NCBI GenBank assembly: GCA_964634205.1
Contig: CAZWKE010000002.1
Location: forward strand, 62,001 to 126,000
Source of the DNA: JAFGGG01 sp964634205
GTDB taxonomy: Bacteria; Spirochaetota; Spirochaetia; SZUA-6; RPPD01
Length of the DNA stretch: 64,000 nt
Direction: 5' to 3'
Each line of letters opens with the position of its first letter. Positions within the stretch are counted from its first letter, which is position 1. This document shows positions 15,757 to 24,251 of this stretch, piece by piece. The notes beneath the pieces are model-generated. The model did not search any database. It saw only the letters and a list, made by a program, of their open reading frames with translations, and was not told the origin of the DNA. A program made the position numbers and the translations under genes.

Positions 15757-16977
15757 TTAAAAAAATATTTTAATTCTTTTTTGCTTTTTACTAATTTCTT
15801 TTATTATATTATTATCAATATCATTACCTTTTAGATAAATTCTTTCTAATGATTCTAAAGCTTCTATATTATCGATTTTTGTTATAATATTATTTTCTAA
15901 TAATAAAACCTTTAAATTAACACATTTATCAAGCCCGTGTATTACATTTATCTTATTACCAATCAAATTTAATTCAGTTAACTTTTGAAGTTTATCAAGC
16001 CCTGCAATTTCTTTAATATTATTATTCTTTAAATTTAGAAATTCCAGGTTTGCAAGATCATCTAAATTTTCAAGAATACGGATAAAGTTTGATTGTAAAT
16101 CAAGCAATGATAAATTTTTTAACATACTTAAGTTCTCAATTTTTTTTATATAATTAAAACCGATGAATAATTCATTCAACTTTATTGACAAATCCAACCC
16201 TTCAATTTTTTTAATTTGATTTCCATTTAAGTCAAGTTTTACAAGTTTTTTTAAACTATCCAACTGTTCTATTCTGGATATTTTATTATCTGAAATAATA
16301 AATGTTTTGAGATTAGATAAGTTAGTAATATTATTTATTCTCAAAATGAAGTTATTACTTAAATTCAAATACTCAAGATTTCTTAAATTATTTATTTCCT
16401 TAATTTCTTTTAATTTGTTATGGCTTAAATTTAATGATCTAAGATTTTCTAAATTATTTACATTATGAATATTTTTTATTAAATTTCCTTCCAAATTTAA
16501 AAATCTAAGATTTTTTAAATTTTCAATACCTTCAATTCGGGTAATCTTATTGTTACTAAGGTTTAAAGATTCCAAATTTACTAAATTCTTAAGATTTTTT
16601 ATTTCTTCTATATGGCAATTAGATAAAATTAAATTGTTAAGTTTTGTAAGCAAATCGAAATTTTCGATATTCTTAATTTTGATATTCAGGATATGTAATT
16701 CTTTTAAAGAGGTTAAATTCTTTATCATTTCTAAATTATTTATTTGAATGTTATCTAATATTATACTTTCTAATTTATTCAAATTTTCCAAACCTTGAAT
16801 ATCAATTATTTCATGATCATTAAAAAAAAGTTTTGTTTCATTTTCCAATACTTTTAATTCATCTATAGTTCCATCTGCTTTATAAATGAGAAGTTTTTCG
16901 TATTTATTCTCACAAGAATACAGATTAAATATCAATAATAAGCAATAAATGATAGTTTTAATTTTAATATTTTTCAT
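15757..16977 (-). CDS. Leucine-rich-repeat lipoprotein
   Basis: 406 residues from ATG 16977. Signal peptide KIKTIIYCLLLIFNLYSC ends in a loose lipobox. The mature part is about 15 tandem 22-residue LRRs of the SDS22/internalin type (LRFLNLEGNLIKNI, LRSLNLSHNKLKEI, LEYLNLSNNFILRI), capped by a polar C-terminus. Expected on the cell surface or in the periplasm as a protein-binding scaffold. The gene is extremely AT-rich compared with its neighbours, a sign of transfer. No Shine-Dalgarno. Repeat copy D ends 5 nt before the ATG, and an open frame crosses from the repeat into the gene. Just past its 3' end, 15688-15756 encodes a stray plus-strand peptide (HLGYAKHTHNGNPGF), unassigned. Confidence 0.85.
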   Translation of the reverse strand: MKNIKIKTIIYCLLLIFNLYSCENKYEKLLIYKADGTIDELKVLENETKLFFNDHEIIDIQGLENLNKLESIILDNIQINNLEMIKNLTSLKELHILNIKIKNIENFDLLTKLNNLILSNCHIEEIKNLKNLVNLESLNLSNNKITRIEGIENLKNLRFLNLEGNLIKNIHNVNNLENLRSLNLSHNKLKEIKEINNLRNLEYLNLSNNFILRINNITNLSNLKTFIISDNKISRIEQLDSLKKLVKLDLNGNQIKKIEGLDLSIKLNELFIGFNYIKKIENLSMLKNLSLLDLQSNFIRILENLDDLANLEFLNLKNNNIKEIAGLDKLQKLTELNLIGNKINVIHGLDKCVNLKVLLLENNIITKIDNIEALESLERIYLKGNDIDNNIIKEISKKQKRIKIFF

Positions 16978-16982
16978 AATAA

Positions 16983-17067
16983 AAATGATAGGAAAATTAT
17001 AATCCATCCGAGCCGGGTGGCACCACTGTAGAGCCAATTTTCGCCCTACGCTGATGATTCCTTCTCC
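16983..17067 (-). repeat. Repeat family, copy D (85 bp, cut back)
   Basis: Matches copies A and B from the common end to CTTCTCC, with one A missing in the A-run and the CGGGTGG arm variant of copy C. Its common end is 5 nt before the LRR lipoprotein ATG. Confidence 0.8.
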
Positions 17068-17141
17068 TTTTCCGTATGCAATTATGTATCTCATCGGGAT
17101 TCAGTATCGCAGCTATAACACTTATCTGTCCGCCGAATTAT

Positions 17142-17441
17142 TTACAACTTGCCCATTATTTCCAAAGAGTCTACACGGGCTTTGCCTTCATCTTCGGTAA
17201 CAAGCCGGTAAAACTCACAATCAAGACAGGTTTTCAATTTTGATGCATAGATCCCCTGGATCTTCCCGTCGCAAAAAGTACCGGCAACGACCCAGCAGCA
17301 CCTGCCGCCGTTTTTGCCTCCATGGATTCCGTGTACCGTTGCGGCCTTTGCCGCGGGACAGACCCCGAACTCCGCGACGTTTTTGCCGCCCTCTTCTCTT
17401 CCGCATTTTTTATATTCCCAGCAGTTAAATTTTTCTGCCAT
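17142..17441 (-). CDS. Two-CW-domain small Cys-rich protein
   Basis: 99 residues, ATG after AAGGAGGGCGAA. It has the pattern of the two-CW domain: NCWEYKKCGREEGG, then GVCPAA, GGRCCWVVAGTFC and CLDCEFY, nine Cys in all. The Cys spacing suggests a metal or Fe-S site, and the protein has no signal peptide, so it is cytoplasmic. Such proteins often accompany signalling or redox proteins. Here it stands alone between the accessory region and a methyltransferase gene on the same strand. Role unknown. Confidence 0.75.
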   Translation of the reverse strand: MAEKFNCWEYKKCGREEGGKNVAEFGVCPAAKAATVHGIHGGKNGGRCCWVVAGTFCDGKIQGIYASKLKTCLDCEFYRLVTEDEGKARVDSLEIMGKL

Positions 17442-17635
17442 TTCGCCCTCCTTGCTATGTCAGCCTGCGTGCTGATGATAACACTCCTTCTTTATTTAAT
17501 TGTAGGAAATGTCGGAGGTATTTTCCAGGGAATTACAACCCGGGCGAATGTTTCAGGAAGGACCATGGATCGTTTGTTAATGGGAGAAAATAGTTGTACG
17601 GTGACATTTCGGTTTTTTCCCGCTTTTCCGTTTCC

Positions 17636-18382
17636 CTACCCATACCTGCCCGCGTAAAACACAAAATCCATGGCAACCGGTTTTGATTCGCCGGAAGGCC
17701 AGCAGCGGGCAAGCGCGGCTGTAAACTCGTCCACAAGGTCGTGACCGTGTTCTTTCATATACAGCTTTACCGCCGACCAGGTAAGCATATAATTAACCAG
17801 TTGTTCCCGGGTCCAGGCAACCGACATAGTAAACTCGGGGTATCCCAATGCATTAAACGGGAAATTAATATCTTTATACCCGCCGATCAAAAGGCGGTTG
17901 TTGTCGGCCCAGAACCGGTCTATATGGACCAAAAACTCATCATGGATAAACTTATCGATCTCCGGTTCCGTTTTAAAAAACCCGTACCCCCAGCAGGAGA
18001 AGATGCCGCCCGGTTTCAGGGTCCGCCGCACCTCCTTAAAAAAAACCTCCAGGTCAAACCAGTGCAGTGCCTGGGCCACGCATACAAGGTCGAAATGTGC
18101 GGTAGGGAAGTCTGTGTGTTCGGCGCTTTGGATGGAGTAATGTATTTTTTCATGCGGGTAGCTGTTGCTTATCTGGTTTTCGCTGATATCACTTGCTTCG
18201 ATTTTATGGAAGTACGGCAGCAGGTCAACGGCCACCTGGCCGCTGCCGCAGGCGCAGTCCCAGGCAATATCATGCCCGCCGCAGTTGCCGCTCAGGTAGG
18301 CATATAGTTCTTGCGGGTAGCGTGGACGGTCTCTGAAATATCTGGCGGACTGTTCGTTGAAGGTATTGATATTCTCCTGCAT
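17636..18382 (-). CDS. Class I SAM-dependent methyltransferase
   Basis: 248 residues from the ATG at 18382 (an in-frame ATG at 18424 would add 14). Rossmann motif I is AWDCACGSGQVAVDL (about 39-53), motif II acidic end IEASDIS, and VCVAQALHWFDLEVF with RTLKPGGIF matches the methyltransferase 11 group (often described as ubiquinone/menaquinone-type or trans-aconitate-like). C-terminal ~100 residues are mostly helical and may choose the substrate, which cannot be named. Cytoplasmic. The start fits QENINTFNEQSARYFRDRPR, a typical N-terminus of this group. Confidence 0.8.
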   Translation of the reverse strand: MQENINTFNEQSARYFRDRPRYPQELYAYLSGNCGGHDIAWDCACGSGQVAVDLLPYFHKIEASDISENQISNSYPHEKIHYSIQSAEHTDFPTAHFDLVCVAQALHWFDLEVFFKEVRRTLKPGGIFSCWGYGFFKTEPEIDKFIHDEFLVHIDRFWADNNRLLIGGYKDINFPFNALGYPEFTMSVAWTREQLVNYMLTWSAVKLYMKEHGHDLVDEFTAALARCWPSGESKPVAMDFVFYAGRYG

Positions 18383-18538
18383 GGATTGTACCTTAACACG
18401 ATTACGGACGCGGGCCAAGCTCATGGAGAGAATATTAAAATAATGAAATTACAGTGCCGGATATACACGAATGAATTTCCGTTGGATATTCTCATGTTAT
18501 ATTACATAATACCGCATACAAGGAAGGAATAATAAACT

Positions 18539-19066
18539 ATGAAGAAGTGCGTGATATTCGATATGGACGGTGTTATCATAGACAGCGAACCGATTCCTGA
18601 GCTTATTGCATTGGAAAGGTCCTTTTACGTAAAACATCTGGAGCGGGAAAAGGATTTAAAACCTATTTCAGGAGTTATGGAATTCATCAAAGACCTGCGG
18701 GCCCATGATTTTATCCTGGGAGTTGCTTCATCGTCTCCGCGCGCGTAGATAGATTCTATCCTGCGCAGGTTCGCGCTGAATGCCTTCTTCGCGACCGTGG
18801 TGAGCGGTGACGATGTGGAAATCGGGAAACCGCATCCCGAAGTATTCTTGAAAGCCGCGCGGCTTTTGGGGGTTGAGCCTGACGAATGCATTGTCATAGA
18901 AGATTCGCATAACGGCGTAGCGGCGGCCGGAAAGGCGAAAATGAAATGCATCGGGTTTAAAAACCCGCATTCGGGAAATCAGGATTTAAGCGGGGCGGAC
19001 AAGGTTGTTGCATTTTTTAAGGAGCTGACGATAAGTGAATTGGAAAGCATGCTCGGCGCTGATTAG
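18539..19066 (+). pseudogene. HAD phosphatase (beta-phosphoglucomutase-like) with internal amber stop
   Basis: N-terminal half MKKCVIFDMDGVIIDSEP carries HAD motif I (DxD). It reads to ASSSPRA, where TAG (18746-18748) interrupts. The same frame goes on with IDSILRRF, SGDDVEIGKPHPEVFLKA (motif III Lys) and IVIEDSHNGVAAA (motif IV). The TAG sits where family members have a sense codon. The helical cap domain between motif I and ISGVMEFI is also shortened by about 40-50 residues. Either a pseudogene or, less likely, a read-through product. Promoter-like sequence and a weak AAGGAAGGA precede the ATG. Confidence 0.8.
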
Positions 19067-19185
19067 CACGGCATATGATACGCAAGCGCCGGGGCCTGCC
19101 GGGAAAATAACCTCCGGATTGAACCGGTGCAGTGCTTGGGTCGTACAGCCCAGGTTAAAAGCGAACGTTCTCTGCCTTCTGCCGC

Positions 19186-19214
19186 TTCACTTTTCCCGGA
19201 ATTTAGGCTACAAT
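19186..19214 (+). promoter_or_regulatory. Promoter of the GlmU-like gene, possibly giving a leaderless mRNA
   Basis: TTCACT (19186-19191), 17-nt spacer, TACAAT (19209-19214). Transcription would start about 7 nt later, at or next to the GTG start codon at 19222, and no Shine-Dalgarno is present. Confidence 0.45.
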
Positions 19215-19221
19215 TGCGGCC

Positions 19222-20730
19222 GTGAACAGAGAAGTAAAACCAGCCGGACTGGCTGATACGCTTGCAACCTTCAGCCCCGGGTTCAAAACCGAGACCGGTC
19301 CGGTTTCCGTAATTTTGGCGGCCGGACACGGCAAACGTATAAAAAGCCACCGTTCCAAAATGCTGCACGCCGTCTGGGGCGTACCCACCGTGGTACGCGT
19401 CTGCAGAACCGCACAGCAGGGGCTGGAGAGTGATGACCAGATTGTGGTAGTGGGCATCAAGGCCGAAGAGGTGGTGCGGGCCGTGGGTGCGCATCCGGGC
19501 AGACTGTTTGCCTTGCAGCGGGAGCAAAAGGGAACGGGTCACGCTGTTAAAGCGGGCTTGGATGCTGTGCCCCGTGATGGGCTGGAGCGTGATTTCTATA
19601 TTTTCCCGGGAGACATGGGACTGCTTGATACCCTGACGGTGCGGTCTTTCAAACAGACCTTTACAGCCAGCGGCGCGCACATGATGGTGATGGTGGGAAC
19701 GTATTCCGGAAATCCCGAGGATAACTACTACGGGCGCATCATCCGCGTACCCGACAAAGACGCGGAAGGTAAGGCTTCCGGGGCCGCTAAGGGCAGGATA
19801 ATTCAAATCATGGAGCACAAGGATATACTCTCACTCAAAGACGACGTCCCATATGCGGTGAACTACGGTGGGCGAATGTATAACTTCAGCCGGCGGGAGC
19901 TGCTTGCTATCCGTGAGTTTAATACCGGGGTGTACGCCTTTAAGGGCAGGTACCTGGCGGAGCTGCTTACGCAGGTGGGATTTGATAACGTCCAGGGGGA
20001 GATGTACCTGACCGATCTGATCTACCTTTTCAACAAGGCCGGTCTTACGGTAAACGGCGCGCCGGCCATTCATGAGGAGTCCGTACTGGGATTCAACGAC
20101 AAAGCCGTGCTGGGGCAGATGCAGGCCATTGCCAGGGCACAGGTATACGAGAAGATAAATAAGATCGTCTCCATTGCGGACAAGCACAATTTTTTTATCG
20201 CCGACGAGGTTGTGGAAAACATCCTGGAAATCGATAAAACCGGCGCCTCACTCGATATCTGGCTGGGGGAGGGAGTGTCGCTGGCCGGGCAGGTTAAGCT
20301 GAACGAGGGAGTTCGTATTGAAAAGAACGCGCGCCTGGAGGGGAATATTATCCTGGGCAGGGGGGTCTTTATCGGTGAGTCGGTCTATCTTTCCTGTTAC
20401 CCGGGCCAGACCATGCGCATCGGAAACAACACCAGGATTCTGCACGGCAACATCATCAAGGGAAACGTGACCATAGGCGGCGACTGCCTGATCGAGACCC
20501 CGGTGCGGCTTACCGGCAGCGACGAGCATCCCCTGTCGGTGGGCCAAAACGTACGGATCAAGGGGGCGACGTATATTTTCGGTTCCGCTATCGAAGACAA
20601 TGCGTTTATCATAAACTGCATTTTCCGCCAGAAACGCATCAGCGCCTTGTGGGACGCCGAAGGCCGGCCGTGTGCCATAAGTTATATCTTCCCCCCCGCC
20701 ACGGGCCGGGAGGCCGTAAAAGACCTGTAA
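19222..20730 (+). CDS. GlmU-like UDP-sugar pyrophosphorylase with left-handed beta-helix
   Basis: 502 residues from GTG 19222. The N-terminal uridylyltransferase domain is complete: VILAAGHGKRIKSHRSKMLH (about 29-48), GTGHAV, FPGDMGL (metal-binding Asp) and FNTGVYAF and YLTDLIYLFNKAG. The C-terminal part is a left-handed beta-helix (IEKNARLEGNIILGRGVFIG and repeats). The acetyltransferase signatures of bifunctional GlmU are not evident, and a ~20-residue insertion lies near 180-200. Likely makes UDP-GlcNAc or a related nucleotide sugar for peptidoglycan or glycan synthesis in the cytoplasm, with the acetyl step elsewhere. Calling it glmU outright would overstate the evidence. Confidence 0.75.
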   Translation: MNREVKPAGLADTLATFSPGFKTETGPVSVILAAGHGKRIKSHRSKMLHAVWGVPTVVRVCRTAQQGLESDDQIVVVGIKAEEVVRAVGAHPGRLFALQREQKGTGHAVKAGLDAVPRDGLERDFYIFPGDMGLLDTLTVRSFKQTFTASGAHMMVMVGTYSGNPEDNYYGRIIRVPDKDAEGKASGAAKGRIIQIMEHKDILSLKDDVPYAVNYGGRMYNFSRRELLAIREFNTGVYAFKGRYLAELLTQVGFDNVQGEMYLTDLIYLFNKAGLTVNGAPAIHEESVLGFNDKAVLGQMQAIARAQVYEKINKIVSIADKHNFFIADEVVENILEIDKTGASLDIWLGEGVSLAGQVKLNEGVRIEKNARLEGNIILGRGVFIGESVYLSCYPGQTMRIGNNTRILHGNIIKGNVTIGGDCLIETPVRLTGSDEHPLSVGQNVRIKGATYIFGSAIEDNAFIINCIFRQKRISALWDAEGRPCAISYIFPPATGREAVKDL

Positions 20731-20802
20731 TTGCTGCGCCGAAACACGCGTATCTTGTGCAAGAGAGGAATTATTGCAGCTTTAAACGCCGGCCGCGAAT
20801 AG

Positions 20803-22419
20803 CTAAAACAGTCCGCTGATATTTCCGTTTTCATCGATATCGATATCCAGGGCCGCGGGATGCTTGGGCAGCCCGGGCATGGTCATGATTTTTCCGGTAT
20901 AGACGACCACGAAACCGGCGCCGGCGGAAACCTTGGCCGCGCTGACATTGAGAGAAAAATGCTCCGGTCTTCCCGTCAGCCTGGGATTGTCGGACAGGGA
21001 GGACGGTGTTTTCGCCATACATACCGGCAGCCCGCTGAACCCCAGGTCCTCAATGCGTTTGATGTCCTTGCGTGCGGCCGTGCTGTATTCAACGTCGTCC
21101 GCCCCGTAAATTTTTGTTGCGATCCGCTCGATTTTTTCCCTGATTCCCGCTTCCAGGCCGTACAAGGGTTTGAATTTTGATTTTCCGCCGCAAAGGGATA
21201 CGGTTTTTTCCGCCAGCTCAAGCCCCCCTTCACCGCCGCTTTCACGGAAATCCGTAATACAGGCCTCGCTGCCGAGTTCACGGCATTGCTTCTGCAGCGC
21301 CTGCAGTTCCCTCGCCGAATCCGAGGCAAACCGGTTTATGGAGATGATGACCGGTACCCCGAACTGTTTCAGGTTGTCCACGTGCTTGGCGATGTTGGCC
21401 ATCCCATGTACCTTGGCGGCGCGGTTTGTTACCACCAGTACCGCCGCGTTGGGGACGAGCCCGCCCAGACGGCATTTTATGTTAAAAAACTTTTCCGCGC
21501 CCAGGTCTGCGCCGAACCCTGCCTCGGTCACCGTGTAATCCGCCAGCTTTAAGGCCATGCGGGTGGCTATGAGGGTGTTGCAGCCGTGGGCGATGTTGGC
21601 AAACGGTCCCCCATGGATGAATACGGGAGTGCCCTCTATGGACTGCACCAGGTTTGGATTGATCGCGTGCTTCAGCAGTGCGGTCATGGCCCCCTGCACA
21701 CCGATGTCTTTTACATACACCGGTTTCTTTAATGGATCGTACCCGATCAGGGCGTTCCCTATTTTTTGCTTCAGGTCGCTGATATCCCGGGCCAGACAGA
21801 GGATGGCCATTACCTCGGAAGCCGCCGTAATCTCGAAACCGTCCTCACGCAGCACCCCGTTTCGTCCTCCTTCGCCCATACCGATCAGAATATTGCGCAG
21901 CGAGCGGTCGTTCATATCAATCACCCGCTTCCAGGTAACGGCACGCGGATTAAGGGCCGGACTTCCCTGCTGGTGCAGATGGTTGTCGATGACCGCGGCC
22001 AGGAGATTGTGCGCCGCGGAGATCGCGTGCAGGTCGCCGGTAAAATGCAGGTTGATGTCTTCCATAGGTAAGACCTGGGAGTAGCCGCCGCCCGCGGCCC
22101 CGCCTTTAAGGCCCATGCAGGGACCCAAAGAGGGCTCCCGGATGGCGATAAAGGCCTTTTTCCCCAGTTTGTGCAGTGCCTGGCCCAGACCGATGGTAGT
22201 GGTTGTTTTGCCTTCGCCCATGGCCGTTGGGGTCATGGCCGTCACTAAAATAAGCCTGCCGTCCGGATTCTCCTGCAGCCGCGTAAATATTCCCAGGGGG
22301 ACCTTGGCCATATATCTGCCGTATGGAGTATACTCCTCTTCTTCCAGCCCGGCAGCGGAGGCGATTTCGTGAATGGGTTTCAACCTGGATTCATGCGCGA
22401 TTTCAAGATCGGATTTCAT
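20803..22419 (-). CDS. fhs: Formate-tetrahydrofolate ligase
   Basis: 538 residues, slightly shorter than the usual ~556. The nucleotide-binding loop TPTAMGEGKTTTTIGL (about 61-76) is intact, as are REPSLGPCMGLKGGAAGGG, HFTGDLHAI and HGGPFANIAHGC. It makes 10-formyl-THF from formate, THF and ATP in the cytoplasm. The ATG is 12-15 nt from the stop of the dual-ACT gene upstream on the same strand, which suggests one transcript and a link between folate one-carbon flux and that regulator-like protein. Confidence 0.97.
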   Translation of the reverse strand: MKSDLEIAHESRLKPIHEIASAAGLEEEEYTPYGRYMAKVPLGIFTRLQENPDGRLILVTAMTPTAMGEGKTTTTIGLGQALHKLGKKAFIAIREPSLGPCMGLKGGAAGGGYSQVLPMEDINLHFTGDLHAISAAHNLLAAVIDNHLHQQGSPALNPRAVTWKRVIDMNDRSLRNILIGMGEGGRNGVLREDGFEITAASEVMAILCLARDISDLKQKIGNALIGYDPLKKPVYVKDIGVQGAMTALLKHAINPNLVQSIEGTPVFIHGGPFANIAHGCNTLIATRMALKLADYTVTEAGFGADLGAEKFFNIKCRLGGLVPNAAVLVVTNRAAKVHGMANIAKHVDNLKQFGVPVIISINRFASDSARELQALQKQCRELGSEACITDFRESGGEGGLELAEKTVSLCGGKSKFKPLYGLEAGIREKIERIATKIYGADDVEYSTAARKDIKRIEDLGFSGLPVCMAKTPSSLSDNPRLTGRPEHFSLNVSAAKVSAGAGFVVVYTGKIMTMPGLPKHPAALDIDIDENGNISGLF

Positions 22420-22433
22420 TTGTCGGTTCCTTC

Positions 22434-23609
22434 CTATGTGGCAGCGATATCTGTACGGGGCAGGCCAAAGGCACCTAAAAGACCCAATATATTTTCTTTG
22501 CTCAGGATGTGTTGATTATAATAGTCGAGGATAAGCTTGAGATCGAACTCCAGCTGAATGCCGGGGCAGAGGAGCGATCCCCCCCCCTTATTCCCCAGTG
22601 TGGTAATGTCCTCGGGTGAGACTCCCTCTTTCCGGCAGAGAATATCCCGGATCTGTGTTTCCCGGGGAACTGTGGCTTGGTCATCCAACATTTCCCTGCT
22701 GAGACTTCTGGTATCGTCATTTATGGGCAGCGGAAAACCAAAACAATAGTCGATCGCCAGCATGTCCTTTATTTTTTCCAGCAGGGGCATAAACGCCGGT
22801 GAGACAAGCGCTATTTTATATCCCATTATCTTTAGTGTCTGCAGCAGTTCCTGTGTGCCGGGGGCCGCGCTCACGGAATGAAAGATATTTTCCAATACCT
22901 GGAGGGGCAGGCCGTCAAGCAGACCGTAGGCTGTTACGGGTCTCTGTTCCGCAGGATCTTCCTCATATGCCCTTTTAAGCTCATCCCGGCGGATCCCTGT
23001 CTGGGAGAGTATTTCGTGCTGCAGTTCCGGAGGGAGAAAGCTGGAATTACCGTTAAAAATAATAATCCTTTTTTTCTTGTTGAACACATCCTTGTCCTGG
23101 ATCAAGGCGGTAATATCCATAGACCGCATCGACTGCTTCAGTACATTGTGCAGGTTACTAAAAGGGAGGGTGCAGTGGCTGATATCGATAAGCAGCTCCA
23201 TCAAAAAAACGCGCTCACGGGCGATCATTTGAGAGAACTCGATATTTATCCGGTATTTACTGAGCGTCTCGGATATTTTTGCCGCGATCCCCGGTTTGTC
23301 GCTCCCCACCAAAATAAGCAGGATGTTTTTCTTACCCGGATCGCGTGCGATCGGGGTATATTTATCTACAGACAAGGCCATATCCGTCTGCTCGGCTATT
23401 CGGGTAACAATCCCGCGGAACTCTTCCGCATTGACATTGGCCTCGGTCAGATCCACCACCAAATATATGGTGAACAATCCATGCATCACATCCTGGCGCA
23501 GGTCCACGATGTTCCCGTTGATTTCGGCAAGGGGCATGGTAATATTCTTTACCAGACCGACCTTATCGGTGCCCGTGCCGTGGATAATGTAAAGTTTTTC
23601 CTGTAGCAT
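22434..23609 (-). CDS. Dual-ACT protein with a degenerate SerB-like HAD domain
   Basis: 391 residues from ATG 23609, with GGAGG 10 nt upstream. Two ACT domains (about 1-85, IIHGTGTDKVGLVKNIT; and about 92-170, LLILVGSDKPGIAAKIS) precede a domain laid out like phosphoserine phosphatase SerB. The phosphatase motifs are damaged: the nucleophile site DxDST is IIFNGNSSF, and the late GDGxND site is LGNKGGGSLL. It is therefore unlikely to be an enzyme. ACT domains bind amino acids. Next to fhs, it may sense serine or glycine and regulate one-carbon metabolism, as GcvR does with its two ACT domains. That role is inference. Confidence 0.75.
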   Translation of the reverse strand: MLQEKLYIIHGTGTDKVGLVKNITMPLAEINGNIVDLRQDVMHGLFTIYLVVDLTEANVNAEEFRGIVTRIAEQTDMALSVDKYTPIARDPGKKNILLILVGSDKPGIAAKISETLSKYRINIEFSQMIARERVFLMELLIDISHCTLPFSNLHNVLKQSMRSMDITALIQDKDVFNKKKRIIIFNGNSSFLPPELQHEILSQTGIRRDELKRAYEEDPAEQRPVTAYGLLDGLPLQVLENIFHSVSAAPGTQELLQTLKIMGYKIALVSPAFMPLLEKIKDMLAIDYCFGFPLPINDDTRSLSREMLDDQATVPRETQIRDILCRKEGVSPEDITTLGNKGGGSLLCPGIQLEFDLKLILDYYNQHILSKENILGLLGAFGLPRTDIAAT

Positions 23610-23692
23610 TCTCTCAATACCTCCGCGCAAGTATAACAAATTATAAAAAACGCATCTATAAAAACAGATGGTAAGCGGACCACTCGAAGCGG

Positions 23693-23968
23693 TTATTTCC
23701 TGGGGGGAAAATCAAACTCCGTTTCAAAGAGCGTCTTTAACTGTTCCGAAAATTTCTGCTCTCCGGGCCCGTGGACCACAATGGTAATAATATCTCCCTT
23801 CAGCAGTCCCAGGGCAAGGAGATCTATGGCTGTGGCCAGTACGGATTCAGTATGGTTTTTTTTGACAGTGATTCTGCCGGGATATTTTTTAATCGTGTCG
23901 ATAATAATCCCGGACGGCCTTACGTGAATACCTGCCTTGTTTTTAATTGTTGCTGATGTTGTAACCAT
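23693..23968 (-). CDS. HPr-like phosphocarrier protein
   Basis: 91 residues, the usual HPr length. The phospho-His loop is NKAGIHVRPSG (His at about 15, followed by Arg-Pro as in HPr). The regulatory Ser-46 region reads VLATAIDLLALGL and has no serine at the expected place, so HPr-kinase control is doubtful; the C-terminus is slightly extended (FDFPPRK). It would accept phosphate from enzyme I of the PTS. It is not next to PTS genes here and may serve regulation. Cytoplasmic. Confidence 0.85.
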   Translation of the reverse strand: MVTTSATIKNKAGIHVRPSGIIIDTIKKYPGRITVKKNHTESVLATAIDLLALGLLKGDIITIVVHGPGEQKFSEQLKTLFETEFDFPPRK

Positions 23969-24055
23969 ATTCCCCGCTGTGTTATAATGTATTCTATACT
24001 ATAATGGTGATTTAAGTGAACAGGATCTATGTAAAAAAAGGAGAATAGGCCATTT

Positions 24056-24244
24056 ATGCAAGCCGTAAGAGTGGTAGGGGTTACCCTGATTATAACCGGT
24101 ATTGTTGTGGCTGCCTTAAGCCTGCTGGCTGATATAGTCGGTATCGGCAGTGAAGACGGTGTATTCGGTTATAAACAGCTGATCGGCACCGTGTTGGGCG
24201 CAGCGGGTATTACCGCGGGGGTAATTCTGTTGTTTAAAAAATAA
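24056..24244 (+). CDS. Small two-helix membrane protein
   Basis: 62 residues. Two hydrophobic helices, VVGVTLIITGIVVAALSLLA (about 6-25) and LIGTVLGAAGITAGVILLF (about 42-60), with a short loop containing VGIGSEDGVFGYKQ, and a basic end. AAAAAGGAG lies upstream at a rather long spacing. Conserved-looking but function unknown. Confidence 0.6.
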   Translation: MQAVRVVGVTLIITGIVVAALSLLADIVGIGSEDGVFGYKQLIGTVLGAAGITAGVILLFKK

Positions 24245-24251
24245 AAAAAGA

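Noticed and set aside
16550..16747. A plus-strand frame opposite the LRR gene.
   Set aside because: Its composition mirrors the Leu/Asn repeats on the other strand; typical shadow of a repetitive AT-rich gene.
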